Made by a program: the position numbers and the translations under genes | Part shown: positions 34,680-43,186 of the stretch, in pieces | How the letters are laid out: each line of letters begins with the position of its first letter | How positions within the stretch are numbered: position 1 is the stretch's first letter | DNA from: Heyndrickxia sp050281185 | GTDB taxonomy: Bacteria; Bacillota; Bacilli; Bacillales; Bacillaceae_C | Reading direction: 5' to 3' | Assembly (NCBI RefSeq): GCF_050281185.1 | Contig: NZ_JBNNWS010000002.1 | Location: 186,001 to 250,000, forward strand | Length of the DNA stretch: 64,000 nt | The notes under the pieces: generated by a model | What the model saw: only the letters and a program-made list of their open reading frames with translations | Databases searched by the model: none | Told to the model about the DNA's origin: nothing

Positions 34680-35597
34680 TTATTTATAAATCTCCCCCAT
34701 CTTCTTCAATAATCCTCTTAATTTTTCCCTAACATGGATCGGTTCAATAACCTCAATTTGATCCATAAAACCGAGCAAAAAGCGATACATACCCTCATCT
34801 TCTGGCATTTCTGTTCTAACTATAAACCTTCCCTCCTCATCTTTCGTTACATTCTCTACTCCAAACATTTCTTCTATCATTGCTAGATCACGTGATTGAA
34901 ATGTAAAAACTAGTGTAGTGATTCGTTCTGGATGATACCATTCTTTATCCCACGGCGATTCGTCAAGTTGAACTTCTTTTCTTTCAAATTCTTTTTCATC
35001 CACAGTCAATTCTTTCATTCTTGCAATCTTGAACAATCGGAACTGCTTCTTCTTTAAGCAAAAAGCATATAAATACCATGATTGCCCTTTTAAGACAATT
35101 GTATGTGGTTCTACTTCACGCTCAGACTCCTCACCGGAACTATTCGAATAGAAAAAATGGACACATACTGACGTCTCGATCGCTTTTTTCAGCATTGTCA
35201 CTTTTTCTTTTAATACCGGACTCCCGCCCCACGGACTAAAATCGATAAAAATAGATTCAGGAGGCTGCTGTTCATTTGTGATACCTTTTAGTTTCTCCAA
35301 AACAGCTGACGCATGTACATCTTGATAGGATGTGGAAATACTCTTTAATGCAATTGAAATAGCATTCAGTTCATCTCTTGTTAGGACATGCTTATCCATT
35401 CTGTATCCATCAATTAACCCAATTCCTCCATTTTGGCCTTGATACGTCACAATTGGAATTCCCGCTTGATTAAGCGTATCTATATCGCGATAAATGGTCC
35501 TTACGGAAACATCAAACATTTCAGCTAGTTCCTGTGCCTGCACACGTCTTTGATTAACTAAAATCATTATAATAGCCAACAGCCTATCCAGTTTCAT
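34680..35597 (-). CDS. HTH-11/WYL-domain transcriptional regulator (YafY/DeoR-like)
   Basis: The 305-residue regulator has an N-terminal helix-turn-helix (VQAQELAEMFDVSVRTIYRDIDTL, about 19-42) and a C-terminal WYL domain (about 140-300) with HTIVLKGQSWYLYAFCLKKKQFRLF, which binds a ligand, and a WCX extension at the end. Such proteins are often repressors or activators responding to nucleotides or DNA damage products. Its own target is unknown; no gene lies immediately upstream for shared control except across a repeat copy. Start ATG 35597 has AGGAG upstream. Confidence 0.92.
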   Translation of the reverse strand: MKLDRLLAIIMILVNQRRVQAQELAEMFDVSVRTIYRDIDTLNQAGIPIVTYQGQNGGIGLIDGYRMDKHVLTRDELNAISIALKSISTSYQDVHASAVLEKLKGITNEQQPPESIFIDFSPWGGSPVLKEKVTMLKKAIETSVCVHFFYSNSSGEESEREVEPHTIVLKGQSWYLYAFCLKKKQFRLFKIARMKELTVDEKEFERKEVQLDESPWDKEWYHPERITTLVFTFQSRDLAMIEEMFGVENVTKDEEGRFIVRTEMPEDEGMYRFLLGFMDQIEVIEPIHVREKLRGLLKKMGEIYK

Positions 35598-35692
35598 CGT
35601 AAATTCTCCTTTGAAAAGATAAATATCTTATCTAAATTCTACTTTAGTAGATAGTGTAAGACCATGATTCTTATAAAAATATTCATTATTAG

Positions 35693-35901
35693 AAAAGCGC
35701 AAGCGACGCAGCTCTAGCGTACGGATTTCGTAGTCTTCGACTGAGATAAAGGAAACACGGCGAGGTAGTTCAGGAGCCGTTGTTGACTTATCGTAGGGAG
35801 GAGACGAAGAAATTCCGCTAGCCGATAGGCGCTGGAGCTAGACATAGCAGACACTTTTCATGTCTAATACCCTTAGTAAATTTTATACTTTCTTACCTTT
35901 C
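35693..35901 (+). repeat. Dispersed structured repeat, full copy 3 (tail type II)
   Basis: The core is 35693-35843 (AAAAGCGCAAGCG... to GGAGCTAGAC) and the type II tail runs to 35901 (CAGACACTTTTCATGTCTAATA...TTTTATACTTTC). It differs from copy 2 in the 5' arm (GCAGCTCTAGCG instead of TTGCTCATCGGCG), matching instead copy 4. It lies between the WYL regulator and potD. Confidence 0.85.
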
Positions 35902-35940
35902 AAAAAAAACCGATTTCAGCCATTAGCCAAAATCGGTTTT
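35901..35940 (-). terminator. Terminator of the potABCD operon
   Basis: AAAACCGATTTT (minus) pairs with AAATCGGTTTT across a 13-base loop and is followed by a T-run on the minus strand, immediately after the potD stop. Confidence 0.85.
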
Positions 35941-35945
35941 CATTT

Positions 35946-37019
35946 TTACTTCCTATGCATCTTAAACTCCAAGAAAAGTTCATTATAATGGGCGAGCATT
36001 CTTTTTCCTAAGTTAGCATATACTTCAAGTCCCTCAGCTTTATCCAAATCCGGATAAAACCGTTTGTCTTCAGATACTTCCTTAGGCAAATATTTTAATG
36101 CTCCCTCATTTGGAGTTGAATACCCCACATAATCAGCATTTGCTGCAGCATTTTTAGGATCGAGCATAAAGTTAATAAATTTATGTGCTCCATCTATATT
36201 TTTTGCTGTTTTTGGAATAACGATATTATCAAACCAAAGATTGGAGCCTTCCTTTGGTACGACATAATCAAGCTTCTCATTTTCACTAATGATTTCATTA
36301 GCATCACCCGACCAAACAACACCAACAGCTGCTTCTTCATTAGCAAGGAGCAATTTAATTTCATCTCCAACAATCGCTTTGACATTTGGCATTAGTTGAT
36401 CGAGCTTACTCTTCGCTTCTTGCAGATGGGCCTCATTCGTATCGTTCAATGAATAATGAAGACTATTTAAGCCCATACCAATCACTTCACGTGCTCCATC
36501 AGCAAGAAGTATTTGATTATGCAAATCCTTATCCCACAAATCATTCCAGCTTGTGATTTTCTTTCCATTTAATAAACTTGGATTATAGACAATCCCAACC
36601 GTTCCCCAGAAATATGGAATAGAAAACTCATTGTTTTTATCAAATGGAAGATCTAGAAAACGCGGATTGATATATTTCAAATTTGGAACCTTTGAATGAT
36701 CAATTGGAAGAAGCAAATTCTCTTCCTTCATTTTCTCAATTGCATACTCGGATGGCACAGCAACATCAAAGGTTGTTCCACCCTGTTCAATCTTTGTCAT
36801 CATCGCTTCATTCGAATCAAAGGTTTGATAGATCACTTTAATTCCTGTCTGCTTCTCAAACTTCTTAATTAATTTCGGCTCAATATAATCTCCCCAGTTA
36901 TAAACAGTTAGCGTGTTACCACCTGATAATCCTTGGGATGAATTAAGCCGGTTAATTAAGAAAATAAGGGCAAAAGATACGATAAAAATAGTTAGAAACA
37001 CACGTACAAGCTGTTTCAT
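35946..37019 (-). CDS. potD: Spermidine/putrescine ABC transporter substrate-binding protein PotD
   Basis: The 357-residue binding protein captures polyamines outside the membrane. It begins with a hydrophobic segment (about 5-23) and then GNTLTVYNWGDYIEPKLIKK, the PotD/PotF opening. FDVAVPSEYAIEKM and VGVVWSGDANEI follow at family positions. There is no cysteine near the end of the signal region, so it is not a standard lipoprotein; it is probably held by an uncleaved anchor. Its ATG overlaps the potC stop as ATGA (37016-37019), which shows translational coupling. Last gene of the operon. Confidence 0.95.
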   Translation of the reverse strand: MKQLVRVFLTIFIVSFALIFLINRLNSSQGLSGGNTLTVYNWGDYIEPKLIKKFEKQTGIKVIYQTFDSNEAMMTKIEQGGTTFDVAVPSEYAIEKMKEENLLLPIDHSKVPNLKYINPRFLDLPFDKNNEFSIPYFWGTVGIVYNPSLLNGKKITSWNDLWDKDLHNQILLADGAREVIGMGLNSLHYSLNDTNEAHLQEAKSKLDQLMPNVKAIVGDEIKLLLANEEAAVGVVWSGDANEIISENEKLDYVVPKEGSNLWFDNIVIPKTAKNIDGAHKFINFMLDPKNAAANADYVGYSTPNEGALKYLPKEVSEDKRFYPDLDKAEGLEVYANLGKRMLAHYNELFLEFKMHRK

Positions 37020-37819
37020 TTCTTAACCCCCATTCCATTCGGGCGGTTATTGCGCTGATTAATAAAGTAATAGCCGATTACGAGAATAATCGTAAATAAG
37101 AAGATGAGTGTTGATAAAGCATTAATTGATAAAGATATTCCTTGTCTTGCCCTAGAATAAATTTCAACAGATAGAGTTGAAAATCCGTTTCCTGTTACGA
37201 AAAAAGTAACGGCAAAATCATCTAAGGAATAAGTTAAAGCCATAAAAAATCCCGCAAATATCCCTGGAGTAATAAAAGGAAGAACAACCTTAGATAATAC
37301 ATTCCAGCGACTTGCTCCTAAATCTCGTGCTGCATCAATTAATGTTGGACTCATCTCCTGCAGTTTCGGTAATACCATTAACACGACAATTGGAACACTA
37401 AACGCGATATGTGATAGCAAAACAGACATAAATCCTAATTTAATGCCAAGAATCGTAAAAAAGATTAAAAAGGACGCACCGATAATTACATCAGGACTTA
37501 CGATAAGCACATTATTTAATGTTAATAACGTATTTTTCGTCCGTCTTTTTCGAACTATATAGATAGCAAGAGCACCTATGACACCAAGAATGGTTGAAAG
37601 TGCAGCAGATAAAAGGGCAATAACTACCGTATTTAAAACGATGATTAAAAGCCTTGTATCATGAAATACATCTTTATACCATTCAAGAGTAAACCCTTCA
37701 AAATCATGCATGGCTCCCCCACTATTAAAGGAGTAAAGCATTAAATAGAAGATCGGGGCGTATAAAATGATAAAAATAATAGCTAAAAACAGTTTTGAAA
37801 ATATTCCTTTTTTCTTCAT
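37016..37819 (-). CDS. potC: Spermidine/putrescine ABC transporter permease PotC
   Basis: The 267-residue inner permease has six helices. The EAA loop that contacts the ATPase is in LIDAARDLGASRWNVLSKVVLPFITPGI (about 160-187). It pairs with PotB to form the membrane channel for polyamine import. LMLYSFNSGGAMHDFEGFTLEWY near the N-terminus is typical of PotC. It starts 11 bases after the potB stop, with GAGGGGAG upstream of ATG 37819, and overlaps potD by four bases. Confidence 0.95.
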   Translation of the reverse strand: MKKKGIFSKLFLAIIFIILYAPIFYLMLYSFNSGGAMHDFEGFTLEWYKDVFHDTRLLIIVLNTVVIALLSAALSTILGVIGALAIYIVRKRRTKNTLLTLNNVLIVSPDVIIGASFLIFFTILGIKLGFMSVLLSHIAFSVPIVVLMVLPKLQEMSPTLIDAARDLGASRWNVLSKVVLPFITPGIFAGFFMALTYSLDDFAVTFFVTGNGFSTLSVEIYSRARQGISLSINALSTLIFLFTIILVIGYYFINQRNNRPNGMGVKK

Positions 37820-37829
37820 TCTACTCCCC

Positions 37830-38621
37830 TCACTTTCTATTACCTGTTAAAATCATAAAAATCGCCATCGCAATAATTAAGAAAACCGCGATTGTTGAAC
37901 CCATTCCCCAATCTTGAGTTACAAGGAAATGCTGTTCAATAGCTGTACCTAGTGTAATCACACGATTTCCAGCAATTAAGCGGGTAATCATAAATAAGGA
38001 CAACGCCGGGATAAATACGACCTGACATCCAGACTTTACCCCATCAATCGTAAGCGGAAAAACAACCCTACGAAAAGTCGTCCATGGAGACGCACCTAAA
38101 TCTCTTGAAGCATCGATTAATGTCGGATTTAATTCTTCAAGTGAGTTGAAAATCGGCATGATCATAAACGGAATGAAAATATAAACCGCTACAAACAAGA
38201 AACTAAAGTCCGTAAATAAGATTTGCTGCGTACCAATTCCGATCCATTCTAAAAAGGAATTGGCTGCCCCGTACGTCCCAAATATTCCAATAAACGCATA
38301 TGCTTTTAAAAGCAAATTAATCCAAGTAGGTAAAATTATTAATAATAGCCATAATTGTTTATGCTTTGTTTTTGTTAATAAGTACGCTGTTGGGTAAGCG
38401 ACAATAAGAGAAATAGCTGTAATCAAAAATGCATACCAAAATGAGCTTAAAGTCATTTTCAAATATACAGGTGTAAAAAAGTTTTTATAATTCTCAAAAG
38501 AGAAATCCCCTTCTATATTAAAGAAGGAATAATAAAGGATGAGAAGAATTGGAGCGACAACAAAAAGAATAATCCATAATACATAAGGGATGAGATATAT
38601 GTTGCGCGATCTAGTTTGCAT
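37830..38621 (-). CDS. potB: Spermidine/putrescine ABC transporter permease PotB
   Basis: I start at ATG 38621 (M-Q-T-R-S-R-N), because GAGGG lies just upstream; ATG 38633 has no clear site. The 263-residue permease has six helices and the EAA loop LIDASRDLGASPWTTFRRVVFPLTIDGV (about 182-209). PYVLWIILFVVAPILLILYYSF is the typical first helix. It overlaps the end of potA by 11 bases, showing coupled translation. It forms the channel with PotC. Confidence 0.94.
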   Translation of the reverse strand: MQTRSRNIYLIPYVLWIILFVVAPILLILYYSFFNIEGDFSFENYKNFFTPVYLKMTLSSFWYAFLITAISLIVAYPTAYLLTKTKHKQLWLLLIILPTWINLLLKAYAFIGIFGTYGAANSFLEWIGIGTQQILFTDFSFLFVAVYIFIPFMIMPIFNSLEELNPTLIDASRDLGASPWTTFRRVVFPLTIDGVKSGCQVVFIPALSLFMITRLIAGNRVITLGTAIEQHFLVTQDWGMGSTIAVFLIIAMAIFMILTGNRK

Positions 38622-39717
38622 GGTCGCCCTCATGATATGCTTCTAAACGTTTGTCAAATTCTTCTTCTGTTTCTCCAAATCTCATAACATGGATGGCTTC
38701 TGAATCAAAATAGAGGCCAATTTCTTCACCAACTACGGCCTTTTTCGTTGAATGAACAAGCCACTCATTTCCAGCCTCATCATAACAGCAAATCTCATAG
38801 TGAACCCCGCGGAATAACTGGGAATCAACACGGACCTTAAGCTTCCCTTGATCCTTTTTCGTTATTTCCAAATCCTCTGGTCGGATAACGATTTCGACCG
38901 GTTCATTCGGATTAAGTCCTTGGTCCACACACTCAAAAGACTTTCCAACAAATTCCACCTCGAAATCTCTAAGCATTTTCCCTGGGACAATATTCGATTC
39001 CCCAATGAAATCAGCTACAAAGCGGTTAATTGGCTCATCATAAATATCTGTCGGAGTACCGCTCTGTTGAATTTTCCCTTTATTTAAAACAAAAATTTCA
39101 TCTGACATCGCTAGCGCCTCTTCTTGATCATGCGTAACAAAAATAAAAGTAATACCGAGACGGCGCTGTAATTCACGGAGCTCATACTGCATCTCTGTAC
39201 GAAGCTTTAAATCTAATGCAGATAGCGGTTCATCTAGAAGAATTACTTCAGGTTCGTTTACAATAGCACGTGCAATCGCTACACGTTGACGTTGTCCCCC
39301 TGACATCTCTCTTATTTCACGATTTTCATATCCTTCTAAGTTGACGAACTTTAATGCTTCTTTTACCTTTTGTTGAATTTGAGAATTTTTCATTTTTTTA
39401 ATACGCAGACCAAATGCCACGTTTTCAAATACATTTAAATGTGGGAAAAGTGCGTAATCTTGAAAAACCGTGTTAACCTGACGTTCATTAGCAGGAACAT
39501 GGTTAATTAATTTTCCATTGAAATAGATTTTCCCTTGGCTTGGCTCTGTAAAACCGGCAATTAAGCGAAGAATCGTTGTTTTACCGCATCCAGATGGACC
39601 GAGAAGCGTATAGAATTTTCCTCTTTCAATTTCAAAGCTAACATTATTTAAGACAGGTGGGTCATCATCGTATTGCTTTGTCACTTCTTCAAAACGAATA
39701 ATTGTATTTTCAGTCAT
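38611..39717 (-). CDS. potA: Spermidine/putrescine ABC transporter ATPase PotA
   Basis: The 368-residue ATPase powers polyamine import. Walker A is GPSGCGKTTILR (about 38-49), the signature is MSGGQRQRVAIARA, Walker B is VILLDEPLSALD, and the switch region is FVTHDQEEAL. The C-terminal third is the TOBE regulatory domain (about 280-350). GGAGGG precedes ATG 39717. It is the first structural gene of the potABCD operon. A 190-base region with an inverted-repeat element separates it from the cupin regulator upstream on the same strand. Confidence 0.96.
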   Translation of the reverse strand: MTENTIIRFEEVTKQYDDDPPVLNNVSFEIERGKFYTLLGPSGCGKTTILRLIAGFTEPSQGKIYFNGKLINHVPANERQVNTVFQDYALFPHLNVFENVAFGLRIKKMKNSQIQQKVKEALKFVNLEGYENREIREMSGGQRQRVAIARAIVNEPEVILLDEPLSALDLKLRTEMQYELRELQRRLGITFIFVTHDQEEALAMSDEIFVLNKGKIQQSGTPTDIYDEPINRFVADFIGESNIVPGKMLRDFEVEFVGKSFECVDQGLNPNEPVEIVIRPEDLEITKKDQGKLKVRVDSQLFRGVHYEICCYDEAGNEWLVHSTKKAVVGEEIGLYFDSEAIHVMRFGETEEEFDKRLEAYHEGDHAN

Positions 39718-39738
39718 AGTAGGCTTCCCTCCTTAAGT

Positions 39739-39910
39739 ATGAATGCTCTTTTCGGAAGTTTATTGCTATTTCGTACAGAATGGAAAAATCCTAAAATTAT
39801 TTTGCATCATGGCATCTTTTCTTAATAAAATGCTTCTTCCGCAAGGTTTTGATTCTCATTATTAAGATTTTCTATTCAAAAGGAAAAATAGATAAGAAAA
39901 GAGCCGTTTT
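39739..39910. repeat. Repeat element with GCTCTTTTC/GAAAAGAGC ends before potA
   Basis: GCTCTTTTCGG at 39744 and AAGAAAAGAGCC at 39893-39904 are inverted. Inside lies GGCATCTTTTCTTAATAAAATGCTTCTTCC, split here as two motifs at 39809-39840, also seen in the 31437-31560 element. The unit of about 170 bp is a diverged member of a family found at 3190, 3280, 23390, 31437 and 41505. Confidence 0.5.
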
Positions 39911-40452
39911 TAAAGATAAGATTCTGTTGCTACAAGAAGAATTTGTGATGAGCTTGAGTCATCATTAATAATTTGATGCCTTTCTGAAGCATGATAATAA
40001 ATGACTTCCCCAGCTTTCGCTGAATACACTCTTTTACCTAAACGAACGATAATTTTTCCGCTTAATACATAGGCAAATGTTTCTGATAATGATGGTTCAA
40101 ATTCTTTAAACTCGCCTTTTTCTTCAAGCGTTAGAATGATCGGTTCCATTTCCTTTTCATTGGATTCAGGTACAAGCCATTGAATTTTATACCCATGCTC
40201 TTCATCGACATATTCAGTTTGGTCCTCTTCCCCATAAACTACTTTTTGCTCTAGCTCCTGTTCATCAAAAAAATCTTTTGGTGTGCAGCCAAGAACCTCT
40301 AACATATCAAAAAATGTTTCTATGGACGGAGAACTTAAGTCACGTTCAATCTGTGAAATATATCCTTTGCTTAAATCTGTTCGTTCACCAAGCTCTTCTT
40401 GAGTTAATCCCTTTTTCAAACGTAAATTTTTTATTTTTTTTCCGATTTGCAT
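39910..40452 (-). CDS. XRE-cupin transcriptional regulator (PuuR-like), pot operon control
   Basis: The 180-residue regulator has an N-terminal XRE helix-turn-helix (about 4-60: IKNLRLKKGLTQEELGERTD, LSKGYISQIERDLSSPSIET) and a C-terminal cupin (about 110-178) with EFKEFEPSLSETFAYVLSGK and AKAGEVIYYHASERHQI. This architecture is found with potABCD in bacilli and in PuuR of E. coli, where the cupin senses polyamine. It lies directly upstream of potA in the same direction and probably controls both. GAGGGT precedes ATG 40452. Two near-identical 19-base sites lie in its promoter region. Confidence 0.92.
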   Translation of the reverse strand: MQIGKKIKNLRLKKGLTQEELGERTDLSKGYISQIERDLSSPSIETFFDMLEVLGCTPKDFFDEQELEQKVVYGEEDQTEYVDEEHGYKIQWLVPESNEKEMEPIILTLEEKGEFKEFEPSLSETFAYVLSGKIIVRLGKRVYSAKAGEVIYYHASERHQIINDDSSSSQILLVATESYL

Positions 40453-40470
40453 CGTTTAACCCTCGAGTCT

Positions 40471-40520
40471 GTTTAGTAATAGTAAACTACCAATAAATAA
40501 AGTTAACTAATACTAAACTA
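40471..40520 (-). promoter_or_regulatory. Twin 19-bp direct repeats, candidate operators of the cupin regulator
   Basis: GTTTAGTAATAGTAAACTA (40471-40489) and GTTAACTAATACTAAACTA (40502-40520) agree at 16 of 19 positions and are 31 bases apart, close to three helical turns. They lie 19 to 68 bases before the regulator's ATG. Each half is partly palindromic (GTTTA...TAAAC). Autoregulation is inferred. Confidence 0.6.
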
Positions 40521-40529
40521 TAAGTTTAC

Positions 40530-40740
40530 TTCCCTAGACCATTATACATAATTGTTTAAAAAATTCAATCATGAAATTACTGTAAAAGTACTATTTTTTC
40601 TTTTTAGGTTTTCCTAAAAAGACATTAAGAAAAAACAAAATCGCTAACACTGCCTTGATCACGTCCTAGTGTAGATTGATCACTTAGGACATTTTTCGCT
40701 CTCCTTATAGGACCGTTAAAATAAAGGCAAACAAGTCCGA
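40530..40740. other. Intergenic DNA before the 52-bp array
   Basis: AT-rich; contains a plus-strand hairpin at about 40663-40697 (GTCCTAGTG facing CACTTAGGAC, then TTTTT), which looks like a terminator without an obvious gene. Nothing else recognised. Confidence 0.4.
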
Positions 40741-41230
40741 TTGACTCCCGTTCTCGGTTTCAAATCGACTTGAACGGGAATCATAGTGCTTGGTTGACTC
40801 CCGTTCTCGCTTCAAATTACTTTGAACGGGAATCATAATGCTTGATTGACTCCCGTTCTCGCTTCAAATCACTTTGAACGGGAATCATAATGCTTGATTG
40901 ACTCCCGTTCTCGCTNNNNNNNNNNNNNNNNNNNNNNNNNNNNNNNNNNNNNNNNNNNNNNNNNNNNNNNNNNNNNNNNNNNNNNNNNNNNNNNNNNNNN
41001 NNNNNNNNNNNNCGGGAATCATAATGCTTGATTGACTCCCGTTCTCGCTTCAAATCACTTTGAACGGGAATCATAATGCTTGATTGACTCCCGTTCTCGC
41101 TTCAAATCGACTTAAACGGGAATCATAGTGCTTGGTTGACTCCCGTTCTCGCTTCAAATCGACTTGAACGGGAATCATAGTGCTTGGTTGACTCCCGTTC
41201 TCGCTTCAAATCACTTTGAACGGGAATCAA
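40741..41230. repeat. Tandem array of a 52-bp palindromic unit
   Basis: Units start (TTGACTCCCG) at 40741, 40794, 40846, 40898, then after the gap 41032, 41084, 41136 and 41188. Within each unit TGACTCCCGTTC and GAACGGGAATCA are complementary except one position, around a 16-base loop. Two unit variants occur: CACTTTGAAC with ATAATGCTTGA, and CGACTTGAAC with ATAGTGCTTGG. At least eight units are seen and several more are hidden. Confidence 0.92.
40916..41012. other. Assembly gap (97 N) inside the tandem array
   Basis: A run of 97 unknown bases interrupts the array. The distance between flanking unit starts (40898 to 41032) is 134 bases, not a multiple of 52, so the gap size is not in register and is probably an estimate. 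Confidence 0.95.
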
Positions 41231-41559
41231 AAGATATAAAGGAATCTCTCTTTCATTTAATTTAAGAACGTTTTTTTCTTTTTTCGGTCAATGGCCCCTT
41301 CTTCCTTTTACCTTTTAACCACACTTTTTCTTTTTTTAATCAATGCTTAAATATTATTAACGCAAGTTAATAATTCAATATTCCGTCTAATATTAATGGA
41401 GTAAAATTCCTTTGCATAATTCCTAGTAGAATGCTATGTTTTTACTGATTGGCTGTTTTCGCATAGATTGTTAGAATCCTAATACCGGTTTCTACTCCAT
41501 CTTATAAACAAAAAGTATACGAAAAGAGCCTACTGAATTACATATATGGAGGTTACATA
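41231..41559. other. Intergenic region between the array and the amino-acid binding protein gene
   Basis: AT-rich. It contains a diverged repeat motif, GTATACGAAAAGAGCC, near 41515. No gene or confident promoter was recognised. Confidence 0.4.
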
Positions 41560-42417
41560 ATGGGGAAAACACATCATTTTAAGCGCTTGGCTATTGTTCT
41601 GTTAATCATGACTTTAGCTCTTGTAACTGCTGCATGCGGTAATAATAACGATACGAAAGAAAAGAAAGAAATGACCGCATGGGATAAAATAAAGAAGGAA
41701 GGAACAATTACCGTAGCAACTGCGGGTACACTTTACCCTGCTTCCTTCCATGAATCTAAAACAGACAAATTGACTGGATTTGAGGTAGAAGTCGTTCGTG
41801 AAATGGCGAAAAGAATGGGCCTTAAAGTTAATTTTGTTGAAATGGCCTTTGATGGGATGTTAGCATCGATCAATAGTGGAAAAGTTGATGTTGCTGCGAA
41901 TGATATTGCAATAACAAACGAACGTAAAGAGAAATTTGCATTTTCCACACCTTACAAGTTCTCATTTGCATCTGCCATTGTAAGAAAAAGCGATTTATCA
42001 GGAATTAAAACAGTTGAAGATATTAAAGGAAAAAAAGCTGCTGGAGAAGCAACTACTACGTACATGAAGATTGCACGTAAATATGGTGCCGAGGAAGTTA
42101 CCTATGATAATGCAACGAATGAGCAGTATTTAAGGGATGTATCTTCCGGAAGAACTGATATTATTATTAATGATTATTATTTACAAAAACTAGCTCTTGC
42201 TGCTTTTCCTAAATTAAACATCACCATTCATCCGGATCTTAAGTTTAATACTCGCGATGAAGGCGTTGGTATGATCATGAAAAAAGAAAATAAAGAACTC
42301 AATGAAAATATTAATAAGACCATCCAACAAATGATAGATGACGGAACGATCACAAAAATTTCAAAACAGTTCTTTGATGGTGCCGATGTAACAAAAAAAC
42401 CTGATGTTAAGTACTAA
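41560..42417 (+). CDS. Amino-acid ABC transporter substrate-binding lipoprotein
   Basis: The 285-residue protein has a lipoprotein signal peptide ending LVTAACGN (Cys about 26) and an SBP_bac_3 domain: GTITVATAGTLYPASFHE, LTGFEVEVVREMAKRMG, FDGMLASINSGKVDVAANDIAIT and ERKEKFAFSTPY. This is the His/Gln/cystine-type binding protein of polar amino-acid importers, nearest in style to TcyJ/TcyK cystine proteins (impression only). GGAGGT precedes ATG 41560. The permease gene follows after 23 bases; no ATPase gene is present, which is unusual. Confidence 0.92.
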   Translation: MGKTHHFKRLAIVLLIMTLALVTAACGNNNDTKEKKEMTAWDKIKKEGTITVATAGTLYPASFHESKTDKLTGFEVEVVREMAKRMGLKVNFVEMAFDGMLASINSGKVDVAANDIAITNERKEKFAFSTPYKFSFASAIVRKSDLSGIKTVEDIKGKKAAGEATTTYMKIARKYGAEEVTYDNATNEQYLRDVSSGRTDIIINDYYLQKLALAAFPKLNITIHPDLKFNTRDEGVGMIMKKENKELNENINKTIQQMIDDGTITKISKQFFDGADVTKKPDVKY

Positions 42418-42440
42418 GCAAATTTGAAAGGGAGAGGAAC

Positions 42441-43118
42441 GTGGGAAACATCCAATGGGAATATTTTTTTAATTTTAGATTAGCCATCGAATCCTTTCCC
42501 TATGTCATCCAAGGTATAGGTTATACATTATTGATTTCTTTGGTTAGTATGTTTTTTGGGCTATTACTAGGATTTTTTCTGGCATTAGGCCGGATGTCTA
42601 AAAATCTATTACTCCAAATCCCAGCTCGAGGGTATATTTCCTTTATGAGGGGAGTACCGGTTCTTGTTCTATTATTTATTCTATACTTTGGATTCCCTAT
42701 GCTTGGAATAAATTTCACTGCTGTAACTGCTGCATTGCTCGGTTTTAGCCTTAACAGTGCGGCCTATATGGCGGAAATTAATCGATCAGCTATTTCTTCA
42801 ATTGATAAAGGGCAATGGGAAGCAGCTGCATCTCTTGGGCTTTCCTATTGGCAGACAATGCGGAGAATAATTCTCCCACAAGCTATTAAAATAGCTATGC
42901 CTCCGTTATCAAATGTACTTTTGGATTTAATTAAAGGCACTTCCTTAGCAGCAATGATTACGGTACCTGAGCTATTTCAAAAAGCGAAAATTGTCGGTGG
43001 GAGAGAATTTGATTATATGACGATGTATATTTTAGTTGCCCTTATCTATTGGGGAATATGCTCCATTATTTCTGTATTGCAAAACTATCTTGAAAAGCGG
43101 TATGAAGTGAATGAATAA
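42441..43118 (+). CDS. Amino-acid ABC transporter permease
   Basis: Start GTG 42441, with GGGAGAGG upstream. The 225-residue permease has about five helices of the HisM/GlnP type. The EAA loop is EAAASLGLSYWQTMRRIILPQAIKIAMPPL (split: EAAASLGLSYWQ, then RRIILPQAIKIAMPP), about 136-165. RGVPVLVLLFILYFGFP is a further family motif. It works with the binding protein encoded just upstream. The ATPase that must power it is not encoded next to it; a convergent ResA-like gene follows after a terminator. Confidence 0.93.
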   Translation: MGNIQWEYFFNFRLAIESFPYVIQGIGYTLLISLVSMFFGLLLGFFLALGRMSKNLLLQIPARGYISFMRGVPVLVLLFILYFGFPMLGINFTAVTAALLGFSLNSAAYMAEINRSAISSIDKGQWEAAASLGLSYWQTMRRIILPQAIKIAMPPLSNVLLDLIKGTSLAAMITVPELFQKAKIVGGREFDYMTMYILVALIYWGICSIISVLQNYLEKRYEVNE

Positions 43119-43167
43119 GAGGATGACCAATAAGAATCTTGAACCTTATTGGTCACCCTCTTTTTTT
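43119..43167 (+). terminator. Terminator of the amino-acid ABC genes
   Basis: GAGGATGACCAATAAG pairs with CTTATTGGTCACCCTC, one mismatch, followed by seven T residues. Confidence 0.9.
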
Positions 43168-43186
43168 AACAAACTTTACTCTTGTA

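Noticed and set aside
40817..41074. A reverse-strand ORF of repeated RERESIKHYDS residues
   Set aside because: It runs through 97 unknown bases and only reflects the 52-bp array; there is no ribosome site.
40741..41230. A CRISPR array
   Set aside because: The whole 52-bp unit is repeated, including the loop and the linker. There are no variable spacers and no cas genes in the window.
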